Assembly: GCA_036172665.1 (NCBI GenBank)
Contig: JAYKNF010000054.1
Coordinates: 62,001-126,000 of the forward strand
Source of the DNA: Prosopocoilus inquinatus
Taxonomy: Eukaryota; Arthropoda; Insecta; Coleoptera; Lucanidae
Length of the DNA stretch: 64,000 nt
Reading direction: 5' to 3'
Below are positions 38,000 to 51,171 of this stretch, in pieces (positions within the stretch are counted from its first letter, which is position 1; each line of letters begins with the position of its first letter). Made by a program: the position numbers and the translations under genes. Under the pieces are notes generated by a model. The model ran no database searches. It had not been told where the DNA came from and saw nothing but the letters and a program-made list of their open reading frames with translations.

Positions 38000-40900
38000 T
38001 GTTCCTGTTATGTATCTAATCGATCCTTACTTATCTATCATGTTATTTGACGTTTGGATGGACACCAGTAACTCTGATGTGAGATACGAAATTATCGGAC
38101 GCAGCAGAAGCTGGAAATAGTTTTAAATGAAACAACACGCATTAGCGTTGTTCCTGTGATGTATCTAATCGATCCTTACTCATCTATCATGTTATTTGAC
38201 GTTTGGAAGGACTCCAGTAACTCTGAAGTGAGATACGAAGTTCTCGGACGCAGCTGAAGCTTGAAATAGTTTTAAACGAAATAACACGCATTAGCGTTGT
38301 TCCTGTGATGTATCTAATCGATCCTTACTCATCTATCATATTATTTGACGTTTGGATGACCTCCAGTAACTCTGATGTGAGATACGAAATTATCGGACGC
38401 AGCAGAAGCTGGAAATAGTTTTAAATGAAACAACACGCATTAGCGTTGTTAGTGTGATGTATCTAATCGATCCTTACTTATCTATCATGTTATTTGACGT
38501 TTCGATGGACTCTAGTAACTCTGATGTGAGATACGAAGTTTTTGGACGCAGCAGGAGCTAGAAATAGTTTTAATCGAAACAACACGTATTAGCGTTGTTC
38601 CTGTGCTGTATCTAATCGATCCTTACTTATCTATCATGTTATTTGGCGTTTCGATGGACTCCAGTAACTCTGATATGAGATACGACGTTCTCGGACGCAG
38701 CTGAAGCTGGAAATAGTTTTAAATGAAACAACACGTATTATCGTTGTTCCTGTGATGTATCTAATCGATCCTTACTCATCTATCATGTTATTTGGCGTTT
38801 CGATGGACTCCAGTAGCTCTGATGTCAGATACGACGTTTTCGGACGCAGCAGAATTTGGAAATAGTTTTAAATGAAACAACACGCATTAGCGTTGTTCCT
38901 GTGATGTATCTAAACGATCCTTACATATCTATCATGTTATTTGACGTTTCGATGCACTCCAGTAACTCTGATGTGAGATACGAAGTTCTCGGACGCAGCA
39001 GAAGCTGGAAATAGTTTTAAACGAAACAACACGTATTAGCGTTGTTCCTGTGATGTATCTATTCGATCCTTACTCATCTATCATGTTATTTGACGTTTGG
39101 ATGGACTCCAGTAACTATGATGTGAGATACAAAGTTTTTGAACGCAGCAGAAGCTGGAAATAGTTTTAAACGAAACAACACGTATTAGCGTTGTTCCTGT
39201 GCTGTATCTAATCGATCCTTACTCATCTAACATGTTATTTGGCGTTTCGATGGACTCCAGTAACTTTGATGTGAGATACGAAGTTCTCGGACGCAGCTGA
39301 AGCTGGAAATAGTTTTGAACGAAACAACACGTATTAGCGTTGTTCCTGTGATGTATCTAATGGATCCTTACTTAGCTACTATGTTATTTGACGTTTCGAT
39401 GGACTCCAGTAACTATAATGTGAGATACGAAATTTTCGGACGCAGCAGCAGCTGGAAATAGTTTTAAACGAAACAACACATATTAGCGTTGTTCCTGTGA
39501 TGTAACTAATCGATCCTTACTCATCTATCATGTTATTTGACGTTTGGACGGACTCCAGTAACTCTGATGAGAGATACGACGTTTTCGGACGCAGCAGAAG
39601 CTGGAAATAGTTTTAAACGAAACAACACGCATTAGCGTTGTTCCTGTGATGTATCTAATCGATCCTTACTCATCTAACATGTTATTTGGCGTTTCGATGG
39701 ACTCCAGTAACTTTGATGTGAGATACGAAGTTCTCGGACGCAGCTGAAGCTGGAAATAGTTTTGAACGAAACAACACGTATTAGCGTTGTTCCTGTGATG
39801 TATCTAAACGATCCTTATTTATCTAACATGTTACTTGAAGTTTGGATGGACTCCAGTAAGTCTGATGTGAGATACAAAGTTTTTGGACGCAGCAGGAGCT
39901 GGAAATAGTTTTAAACGAAACAACACGTATTAGCGTTGTTCCTGTGCTGTATCTAATCGATCCTTACTCATCTATCATGTTATTTAGCGTTTCGATGGAC
40001 TCCAGTAGCTCTGATGTGAGATACGACGTTTTCGGACGCAGCAGAAGCTGGAAATAGTTTTAAACGAAACAACACGCATTAGCGTTGTTCCTGTGATGTA
40101 TCTAATCGATCCTTACTCATCTAACATGTTATTTGGCGTTTCGATGGACTCCAGTAACTTTGATGTGAGATACGAAGTTTTTGGACGCAGCAGGAGCTGG
40201 AAATAGTTTTAAACGAAACAACACGTATTAGCGTTGTTCCTGTGATGTATCTAATCGATCCTTACTCATCTATCATGTTATTTGACGTTTGGATGGGCTC
40301 CAGTAACTCTGAAGTGAGATACGAAGTTCTCGGACGCAGCTGAAGCTGGAAATAGTTTTAAAGGAAACAACACGTATTAGCGTTGTTCCTGTGATGTATC
40401 TAATCGATCCTTACTCATCTATCATGTTATTTGGCGTTTCGATGGACTCCAGTAGCTCTGATGTGAGATACGACGTTTTCGGACGCAGCAGAAGCTGGAA
40501 ATAGTTTTAAACGAAACAACACGCATTAGCGTTGTTCCTGTGATGTATCTAATCGATACTTACTCATCTATCATGTTATTTGGCGTTTCGATGGACTCCA
40601 GTAACTCTAATATGAGAAACGAAATTTTCGGACGCAGCAGAAGCTGGAAATAGTTTTAAACGAAACAACACGCATTAGCGTTGTTCCTGTGATGTATCTA
40701 ATCGATCCTTACTCATCTATCATGTTATTTGACGTTTGGATGGACTCCAGTAAGTCTGATGTGAGATACAAAGTTTTTGGACGCAGCAGGAGCTAGAAAT
40801 AGTTTTAAACGAAACAACACGTATTAGCGTTGTTCCTGTGCTGTATCTAATCGATCCTTACTCATCTATCATCTTATTTGGCGTTTCGATGGACTCCAGT

Positions 40901-42370
40901 AGCTCTGATGTGAGATACGACGTTTTCGGACGCAGCAGAAGCTGGAAATAGTTTTAAACGAAACAACACGCATTAGCGTTGTTCCTGTGATGTATCTAAT
41001 CGATCCTTACTCATCTATCATGTTATTTGACGTTTGGATGGACTCCAGTAAGTCTGATGTGAGATACAAAGTTTTTGGACGCAGCAGGAGCTGGAAATAG
41101 TTTTAAACGAAACAACACGTATTAGCGTTGTTCCTGTGCTGTATCTAATCGATCCTTACTTATCTATCATGTTATTTGACGTTTCGATGCACTCCAGTAA
41201 CTCTGATGTGAGATACGACGTTTTCGGACGCAGCAGAAGCTGGAAATAGTTTTAAACGAAACAACACGTATTAGCGTTGTTCCTGGGATGTATCTAATCG
41301 ATCCTTACTCATCTATCATGTTATTTGACGTTTGGATGGACTCCAGTAACTCTGATGTGAGATACAAAGTTTTTGGACGCAGCAGAAGCTGGAAATAGTT
41401 TAGAACGAAAAAACACGTATTAGCGTTGTTCCTGTGATGTATCTAATCGATCCTTACTTAGCTACTATGTTATTTGACGTTTCGATGGACTCCAGTAACT
41501 ATAATGTGAGATACGAAATTTTCGGACGCAGCAGCAGCTGGAAATAGTTTTAAACGAAACAACACATATTAGCGTTGTTCCTGTGATGTAACTAATCGAT
41601 CCTTACTCATCTATCATGTTATTTGACGTTTCGATGGACTCTAGTAACTCTGATTTGAGATACGAAGTTTTTGGACGCAGCAGGAGCTGGAAATAGTTTT
41701 AAACGAAACAACACGTATTAGCGTTGTTCCTGTGATGTATCTAATCGATCCTTACTCATCTATCATGTTATTTGACGTTTGGATGGACTCCAGTATCTCT
41801 GATGTGAGATACGAAATTTTCGGACGCAGCAGAAGCTGGAAATAGTTTTAAACGAAACAACACGCATTAGCGTTGTTCCTGTGATGTATCTAAACAATCC
41901 TTACTTATCTAACATGTTATTTGACGTTTGGATGGACTACAGTAAGTCTGATGTGAGATACAAAGTTTTTGGACGCAACAGGAGCTGGAAATAGTTTTAA
42001 ACGAAACAACACGTATTAGCGTTGTTCCTGAGCTGTATCTAATCGATCCTTACTCATTTATCATGTTATTTGGCGTTTCGATGGACTCCAGTAGCTCTGA
42101 TGTGAGATACGACGTTTTCGGACGCAGCAGAAGCTGGAAATAGTTTTGAACGAAACAACACGTATTCGTCTTGTTCCTGTGATGCATCTAATCGATCCTT
42201 ACTTATCTATCATGTTATTTGACGTTTGGATGGACACCAGTAACTCTGATGTGAGATACGAAGTTCTCGGACGCAGCTGAAGCTGGAAATAGTTTTAAAG
42301 GAAACAACACGTATTAGCGTCGTTCCTGTGCTATATCTAATCGATACTTACTCATCTATCATGTTATTTG
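38000..42370 (+). repeat. 4.37-kb block, right copy
   Basis: This is a copy of 30,710-35,080 at offset 7,301. It includes the GAATTTGG, AATATGAG and CCTGGGATG markers and a unit with AACGAAAAAACACG near 41,405, where the left dyad arm is altered (the same change is near 34,104). Only scattered single-base differences were seen. Confidence 0.75.
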
Positions 42371-43109
42371 ACGTTTGGATGACCTCCAGTAACTCTGATG
42401 TGAGATACGAAATTATCGGACGCAGCAGAAGCTGGAAATAGTTTTAAATGAAACAACACGCATTAGCGTTGTTCCTGAGCTGTATCTAATCGATCCTTAC
42501 TCATTTATCATGTTATTTGGCGTTTCGATGGACTCCAGTAGCTCTGATGTGAGATACGACGTTTTCGGACGCAGCAGAAGCTGGAAATAGTTTTAAACGA
42601 AACAACACGCATTAGCGTTGTTCCTGTGATGTATCTAATCGATCCTTACTCATCTATCATATTATTTGACGTTTGGATGACCTCCAGTAACTCTGATGTG
42701 AGATACGAAATTATCGGACGCAGCAGAAGCTGGAAATAGTTTTAAATGAAACAACACGCATTAGCGTTGTTCCTGTGATGTATCTAATCGATCCTTACTC
42801 ATCTATCATGTTATTTGACGTTTGGATGGACTCCAGTAAGTCTGATGTGAGATACAAAGTTTTTGGACGCAGCAGGAGCTGGAAATAGTTTTAAACGAAA
42901 CAACACGTATTAGCGTTGTTCCTGTGCTGTATCTAATCGATCCTTACTTATCTATCATGTTATTTGACGTTTCGATGCACTCCAGTAACTCTGATGTGAG
43001 ATACGACGTTTTCGGACGCAGCAGAAGCTGGAAATAGTTTTAAATGAAACAACACGTATTAGCGTTGTTCCTGTGCTGTATCTAATCGATCCTTACTTAT
43101 CTATCATGT
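42371..43109 (+). repeat. Satellite stretch between HOR domains
   Basis: These are ordinary 149-bp monomers, including the TCATTTATC and GATGACCTCC variants also found at 20.8 and 25.7 kb. No independent structure was seen. Confidence 0.6.
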
Positions 43110-46100
43110 TATTTGGCGTTTCGATGGACTCCAGTAGCTCTGATGTGAGATACGACGTTTTCGGACGCAGCAGAAGCTGGAAATAGTTTTAAATGAAACA
43201 ACACGCATTAGCGTTGTTCCTGTGATGTATCTAAACGATCCTTACTTATCTAACATGTTATTTGACGTTTGGATGGACTCCAGTAAGTCTGATGTGAGAT
43301 ACAAAGTTTTTGGACGCAGCAGGAGCTAGAAATAGTTTTAATGGAAACAACACGTATTAGCGTTGTTCCTGTGCTGTATCTAATCGATCCTTACTTATCT
43401 ATCATGTTATTTGACGTTTCGATGCACTCCAGTAACTCTGATGTGAGATACGAAGTTTTCGGACGCAGCAGAAGCTGGAAACAGTTTTAAACGAAACAAC
43501 ACGTATTAGCGTTGTTCCTGTGATGTATCTATTCGATCCTTACTCATCTATCATGTTATTTGACGTTTGGATGGACTCCAGTAACTCTGATGTGAGATAC
43601 AAAGTTTTTGAACGCAGCAGAAGCTGGAAATAGTTTTGAACGAAACAACACGTATTAGCGTAGTTCCTGTGATGTATCTAATCGATCCTTACTTAGCTAC
43701 TATGTTATTTGACGTTTCGATGGACTCCAGTAACTATAATGTGAGATACGAAATTTTCGGAGGCAGCAGCAGCTGGAAATAGTTTTAAACGAAACAACAC
43801 ATATTAGCGTTGTTCCTGTGATGTAACTAATCGATCCTTACTCATCTATCATGTTATTTGACGTTTGGACGGACTCCAGTAACTCTGATGAGAGATACGA
43901 CGTTGTCGGACGCAGCAGAAGCTGGAAATAGTTTTAAACGAAACAACACGCATTAGCGTTGTTCCTGTGATGTATCTAATCGATCCTTACTCATCTAACA
44001 TGTTATTTGGCGTTTCGATGGACTCCAGTAACTTTGATGTGAGATACGAAGTTCTCGGACGCAGCTGAAGCTGGAAATAGTTTTGAACGAAACAACACGT
44101 ATTAGCGTTGTTCCTGTGATGTATCTAAACGATCCTTATTTATCTAACATGTTATTTGAAGTTTGGATGGACTCCAGTAAGTCTGATGTGAGATACAAAG
44201 TTTTTGGACGCAGCAGGAGCTGGAAATAGTTTTAAACGAAACAACACGTATTAGCGTTGTTCCTGTGCTGTATCTAATCGATCCTTACTCATCTATCATG
44301 TTATTTGGCGTTTCGATGGACTCCAGTAGCTCTGATGTGAGATACGACGTTTTCGGACGCAGCAGAAGCTGGAAATAGTTTTTAACGAAACAACACGCAT
44401 TAGCGTTGTTCCTGTGATGTATCTAAACGATCCTTACTTATCTAACATGTTATTTGTTGTTTGGATGGACTCCAGTAACTTTGATGTGAGATACGACGTT
44501 TTCGGACGCAGCAGATGCTGGAAATAGTTTTAAACGAAACAACACGTATTAGCGTTGTTCCTGTTATGTATCTAATCGATCCTTACTCATCTATCATGTT
44601 ATTTGACGTTTGAATGGACTCCAGTAACTCTGATGTGAGATACAAAGTTCTCGGACGCAGCAGAAGCTGGAAATAGTTTTGAACGAAACAACACGTATTC
44701 GTCTTGTTCCTGTGATGTATCTAATCGATCCTTACTCATCTATCATATTATTTGACGTTTGGATGACCTCCAGTAACTCTGATGTGAGATACGAAATTAT
44801 CGGACGCAGCAGAAGCTGGAAATAGTTTTAAATGAAACAACACGCATTAGCGTTGTTCCTGTGCTGTATCTAATCGATCCTTACTTATCTATCATGTTAT
44901 TTGGCGTTTCGATGGACTCCAGTAACTCTGATGTGAGATACGACGTTCTCGGACGCAGCTGAAGCTGGAAATAGTTTTAAATGAAACAACACGTATTATC
45001 GTTGTTTCTGTGATGTATCTAATCGATCCTTACTCATCTATCATGTTATTTGGCGTTTCGATGGACTCCAGTAGCTCTGATGTGAGATACGACGTTTTCG
45101 GACGCAGCAGAAGCTGGAAATAGTTTTAAATGAAACAACACGCATTAGCGTTGTTCCTGTGATGTATCTAAACGATCCTTACTTATCTAACATGTTATTT
45201 GACGTTTGGATGGACTCCAGTAAGTCTGATATGAGATACAAAGTTTTTGGACGCAGCAGGAGCTAGAAATAGTTTTAATCGAAACAACACGTATTAGCGT
45301 TGTTCCTGTGCTGTATCTAATCGATCCTTACTTATCTATCATGTTATTTGACGTTTCGATGCACTCCAGTAACTCTGATGTGAGATACGAAGTTTTCGGA
45401 CGCAGCAGAAGCTGGAAATAGTTTTAAACGAAACAACACGTATTAGCGTTGTTCCTGTGATGTATCTATTCGATCCTTACTCATCTATCATGTTAATTGA
45501 CGTTTGGATGGACTCCAGTAACTCTGATGTGAGATACAAAGTTTTTGAATGCAGCAGAAGCTGGAAATAGTTTTGAAAGAAACAACACGTATTAGCGTTG
45601 TTCCTGCGATGTATCTAATCGATCCTTACTTAGCTACTATGTTATTTGACGTTTCGATGGACTCCAGTAACTATAATGTGAGATACGAAATTTTCGGACG
45701 CAGCAGCAGCTGGAAATAGTTTTAAACGAAACAACACATATTAGCGTTGTTCCTGTGATGTAACTAATCGATCCTTACTCATCTATCATGTTGTTTGACG
45801 TTTGGACGGACTCCAGTAACTCTGATGAGAGATACGACGTTTCCGGACGCAGCAGAAGCTGGAAATAGTTTTAAACGAAACAACACGCATTAGCGTTGTT
45901 CCTGTGATGTATCTAATCGATCCTTACTCATCTAACATGTTATTTGGCGTTTCGATGGACTCCAGTAACTTTGATGTGAGATACGAAGCTCTCGGACGCA
46001 GCTGAAGCTGGAAATAGTTTTGAACGAAACAACACGTATTAGCGTTGTTCCTGTGATGTATCTAAACGATCCTTATTTATCTAACATGTTATTTGAAGTT

Positions 46101-47210
46101 TGGATGGACTCCAGTAAGTCTGATGTGAGATACAAAGTTTTTGGACGCAGCAGGAGCTGGAAATAGTTTTAAACGAAACAACACGTATTAGCGTTGTTCC
46201 TGTGCTGTATCTAATCGATCCTTACTCATCTATCATGTTATTTGGCGTTTCGATGGACTCCAGTAGCTCTGATGTGAGATACGACGTTTTCGGACGCAGC
46301 AGAAGCTGGAAATAGTTTTTAACGAAACAACACGCATTAGCGTTGTTCCTGTGATGTATCTAAACGATCCTTACTTATCTAACATGTTATTTGTTGTTTG
46401 GATGGACTCCAGTAACTTTGATGTGAGATACGACGTTTTCGGACGCAGCAGATGCTGGAAATAGTTTTAAACGAAACAACACGTATTAGCGTTGTTCCTG
46501 TTATGTATCTAATCGATCCTTACTCATCTATCATGTTATTTGACGTTTGAATGGACTCCAGTAACTCTGATGTGAGATACAAAGTTCTCGGACGCAGCAG
46601 AAGCTGGAAATAGTTTTGAACGAAACAACACGTATTCGTCTTGTTCCTGTGATGTATCTAATCGATCCTTACTCATCTATCATATTATTTGACGTTTGGA
46701 TGACCTCCAGTAACTCTGATGTGAGATACGAAATTATCGGACGCAGCAGAAGCTGGAAATAGTTTTAAATGAAACAACACGCATTAGCGTTGTTCCTGTG
46801 CTGTATCTAATCGATCCTTACTTATCTATCATGTTATTTGGCGTTTCGATGGACTCCAGTAACTCTGATGTGAGATACGACGTTCTCGGACGCAGCTGAA
46901 GCTGGAAATAGTTTTAAATGAAACAACACGTATTAGCGTTGTTTCTGTGATGTATCTAATCGATCCTTACTCATCTATCATGTTATTTGGCGTTTCGATG
47001 GACTCCAGTAGCTCTGATGTGAGATACGACGTTTTCGGACGCAGCAGAAGCTGGAAATAGTTTTAAATGAAACAACACGCATTAGCGTTGTTCCTGTGAT
47101 GTATCTAAACGATCCTTACTTATCTAACATGTTATTTGACGTTTGGATGGACTCCAGTAAGTCTGATATGAGATACAAAGTTTTTGGACGCAGCAGGAGC
47201 TAGAAATAGT
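43110..47210 (+). repeat. 13-monomer higher-order repeat, about 2.1 copies (1,937 bp)
   Basis: ACGTTTGGAC at 43,861 recurs at 45,798, and GTTTCTG at 45,004 recurs at 46,941, both 1,937 apart (13 monomers). The copies abut near 45,047. A further related series follows, with ACGTTTGGAC again at 47,437, 11 monomers on. Confidence 0.75.
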
Positions 47211-47744
47211 TTTGAACGAAACAACACGTATTAGCGTTGTTCCTGCGATGTATCTAATCGATCCTTACTTAGCTACTATGTTATTTGACGTATTGATGGA
47301 CTCCAGTAACTATAATGTGAGATACGAAATTTTCGGACGCAGCAGCAGCTGGAAATAGTTTTAAACGAAACAACACATATTAGCGTTGTTCCTGTGATGT
47401 AACTAATCGATCCTTACTCATCTATCATGTTATTTGACGTTTGGACGGACTCCAGTAACTCTGATGAGAGATACGACGTTTTCGGACGCAGCAGAAGCTG
47501 GAAATAGTTTTAAACGAAACAACACGCATTAGCGTTGTTCCTGTGATGTATCTAATCGATCCTTACTCATCTAACATGTTATTTGGCGTTTCGATGGACT
47601 CCAGTAACTTTGATGTGAGATACGAAGTTCTCGGACGCAGCTGAAGCTGGAAATAGTTTTGAACGAAACAACACGTATTAGCGTTGTTCCTGTGATGTAT
47701 CTAAACGATCCTTATTTATCTAACATGTTATTTGAAGTTTGGAT
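47211..47744 (+). repeat. Monomers with GACGTATTGATGG variant
   Basis: TATTGATGG at 47,291 recurs at 55,784, 57,274 and 58,764. The distance to the first is 57 monomers. This stretch therefore looks like a source or relative of the later 10-monomer array. Confidence 0.6.
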
Positions 47745-50700
47745 GGACTCCAGTAAGTCTGATGTGAGATACAAAGTTTTTGGACGCAGCAGGAGCTGGA
47801 AATAGTTTTAAACGAAACAACACGTATTAGCGTTGTTCCTGTGATGTATCTAATCGATCCTTACTTATCTAACATGTTATTTGTTGTTTGGATGGACTCC
47901 AGTAACTTTGATGTGAGATACGACGTTTTCGGACGCAGCAGATGCTGGAAATAGTTTTAAACGAAACAACACGTATTAGCGTTGTTCCTGTTATGTATCT
48001 AATCGATCCTTACTCATCTATCATGTTATTTGACGTTTGAATGGACTCCAGTAACTCTGATGTGAGATACAAAGTTCTCGGACGCAGCAGAAGCTGGAAA
48101 TAGTTTTGAACGAAACAACACGTATTCGTCTTGTTCCTGTGATGTATCTAATCGATCCTTACTTATCTATCATGTTATTTGACGTTTGGATGGACACCAG
48201 TAACTCTGATGTGAGATACGAAATTATCGGACGCAGCAGAAGCTGGAAATAGTTTTAAATGAAACAACACGCATTAGCGTTGTTCCTGTGATGTATCTAA
48301 TCGATCCTTACTCATCTATCATGTTATTTGACGTTTGGAAGGACTCCAGTAACTCTGAAGTGAGATACGAAGTTCTCGGACGCAGCTGAAGCTTGAAATA
48401 GTTTTAAACGAAATAACACGCATTAGCGTTGTTCCTGTGATGTATCTAATCGATCCTTACTCATCTATCATATTATTTGACGTTTGGATGACCTCCAGTA
48501 ACTCTGATGTGAGATACGAAATTATCGGACGCAGCAGAAGCTGGAAATAGTTTTAAATGAAACAACACGCATTAGCGTTGTTAGTGTGATGTATCTAATC
48601 GATCCTTACTTATCTATCATGTTATTTGACGTTTCGATGGACTCTAGTAACTCTGATGTGAGATACGAAGTTTTTGGACGCAGCAGGAGCTAGAAATAGT
48701 TTTAATCGAAACAACACGTATTAGCGTTGTTCCTGTGCTGTATCTAATCGATCCTTACTTATCTATCATGTTATTTGGCGTTTCGATGGACTCCAGTAAC
48801 TCTGATGTGAGATACGACGTTCTCGGACGCAGCTGAAGCTGGAAATAGTTTTAAATGAAACAACACGTATTATCGTTGTTCCTGTGATGTATCTAATCTA
48901 TCCTTACTCATGTATCATGTTATTTGGCGTTTCGATGGACTCCAGTAGCTCTGATGTCAGATACGACGTTTTCGGACGCAGCAGAATTTGGAAATAGTTT
49001 TAAATGAAACAACACGCATTAGCGTTGTTCCTGTGATGTATCTAAACGATCCTTACTTATCTATCATGTTATTTGACGTTTCGATGCACTCCAGTAACTC
49101 TGATGTGAGATACGAAGTTCTCGGACGCAGCAGAAGCTGGAAATAGTTTTAAACGAAACAACACGTATTAGCGTTGTTCCTGTGATGTATCTATTCGATC
49201 CTTACTCATCTATCATGTTATTTGACGTTTGGATGGACTCCAGTAACTATGATGTGAGATACAAAGTTTTTGAACGCAGCAGAAGCTGGAAATAGTTTTA
49301 AACGAAACAACACGTATTAGCGTTGTTCCTGTGCTGTATCTAATCGATCCTTACTCATCTAACATGTTATTTGGCGTTTCGATGGACTCCAGTAACTTTG
49401 ATGTGAGATACGAAGTTCTCGGACGCAGCTGAAGCTGGAAATAGTTTTGAACGAAACAACACGTATTAGCGTTGTTCCTGTGATGTATCTAATGGATCCT
49501 TACTTAGCTACTATGTTATTTGACGTTTCGATGGACTCCAGTAACTATAATGTGAGATACGAAATTTTCGGACGCAGCAGCAGCTGGAAATAGTTTTAAA
49601 CGAAACAACACATATTAGCGTTGTTCCTGTGATGTAACTAATCGATCCTTACTCATCTATCATGTTATTTGACGTTTGGACGGACTCCAGTAACTCTGAT
49701 GAGAGATATGACGTTTTCGGACGCAGCAGAAGCTGGAAATAGTTTTAAACGAAACAACACGCATTAGCGTTGTTCCTGTGATGTATCTAATCGATCCTTA
49801 CTCATCTAACATGTTATTTGGCGTTTCGATGGACTCCAGTAACTTTGATGTGAGATACGAAGTTCTCGGACGCAGCTGAAGCTGGAAATAGTTTTGAACG
49901 AAACAACACGTATTAGCGTTGTTCCTGTGATGTATCTAAACGATCCTTATTTATCTAACATGTTACTTGAAGTTTGGATGGACTCCAGTAAGTCTGATGT
50001 GAGATACAAAGTTTTTGGACGCAGCAGGAGCTGGAAATAGTTTTAAACGAAACAACACGTATTAGCGTTGTTCCTGTGCTGTATCTAATCGATCCTTACT
50101 CATCTATCATGTTATTTAGCGTTTCGATGGACTCCAGTAGCTCTGATGTGAGATACGACGTTTTCGGACGCAGCAGAAGCTGGAAATAGTTTTAAACGAA
50201 ACAACACGCATTAACGTTGTTCCTGTGATGTATCTAATCGATCCTTACTCATCTAACATGTTATTTGGCGTTTCGATGGACTCCAGTAACTTTGATGTGA
50301 GATACGAAGTTTTTGGACGCAGCAGGAGCTGGAAATAGTTTTAAACGAAACAACACGTATTAGCGTTGTTCCTGTGATGTATCTAATCGATCCTTACTCA
50401 TCTATCATGTTATTTGACGTTTGGATGGGCTCCAGTAACTCTGAAGTGAGATACGAAGTTCTCGGACGCAGCTGAAGCTGGAAATAGTTTTAAAGGAAAC
50501 AACACGTATTAGCGTTGTTCCTGTGATGAATCTAATCGATCCTTACTCATCTATCATGTTATTTGGCGTTTCGATGGACTCCAGTAGCTCTGATGTGAGA
50601 TACGACGTTTTCGGACGCAGCAGAAGCTGGAAATAGTTTTAAACGAAACAACACGCATTAGCGTTGTTCCTGTGATGTATCTAATCGATACTTACTCATC

Positions 50701-51171
50701 TATCATGTTATTTGGCGTTTCGATGGACTCCAGTAACTCTAATATGAGAAACGAAATTTTCGGACGCAGCAGAAGCTGGAAATAGTTTTAAACGAAACAA
50801 CACGCATTAGCGTTGTTCCTGTGATGTATCTAATCGATCCTTACTCATCTATCATGTTATTTGACGTTTGGATGGACTCCAGTAAGTCTGATGTGAGATA
50901 CAAAGTTTTTGGACGCAGCAGGAGCTAGAAATAGTTTTAAACGAAACAACACGTATTAGCGTTGTTCCTGTGCTGTATCTAATCGATCCTTACTCATCTA
51001 TCATCTTATTTGGCGTTTCGATGGACTCCAGTAGCTCTGATGTGAGATACGACGTTTTCGGACGCAGCAGAAGCTGGAAATAGTTTTAAACGAAACAACA
51101 CGCATTAGCGTTGTTCCTGTGATGTATCTAATCGATCCTTACTCATCTATCATGTTATTTGACGTTTGGAT
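47745..51171 (+). repeat. 23-monomer higher-order repeat, copy 1 (3,427 bp)
   Basis: TTGTTG at 47,881 and 51,308, GAATTTGG at 48,984 and 52,411, and AATATGAG at 50,741 and 54,168 are all exactly 3,427 (23 x 149) apart. The two copies abut. Few differences are visible, for example GATGAATC near 50,528 in this copy, so the duplication looks recent. Confidence 0.8.
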
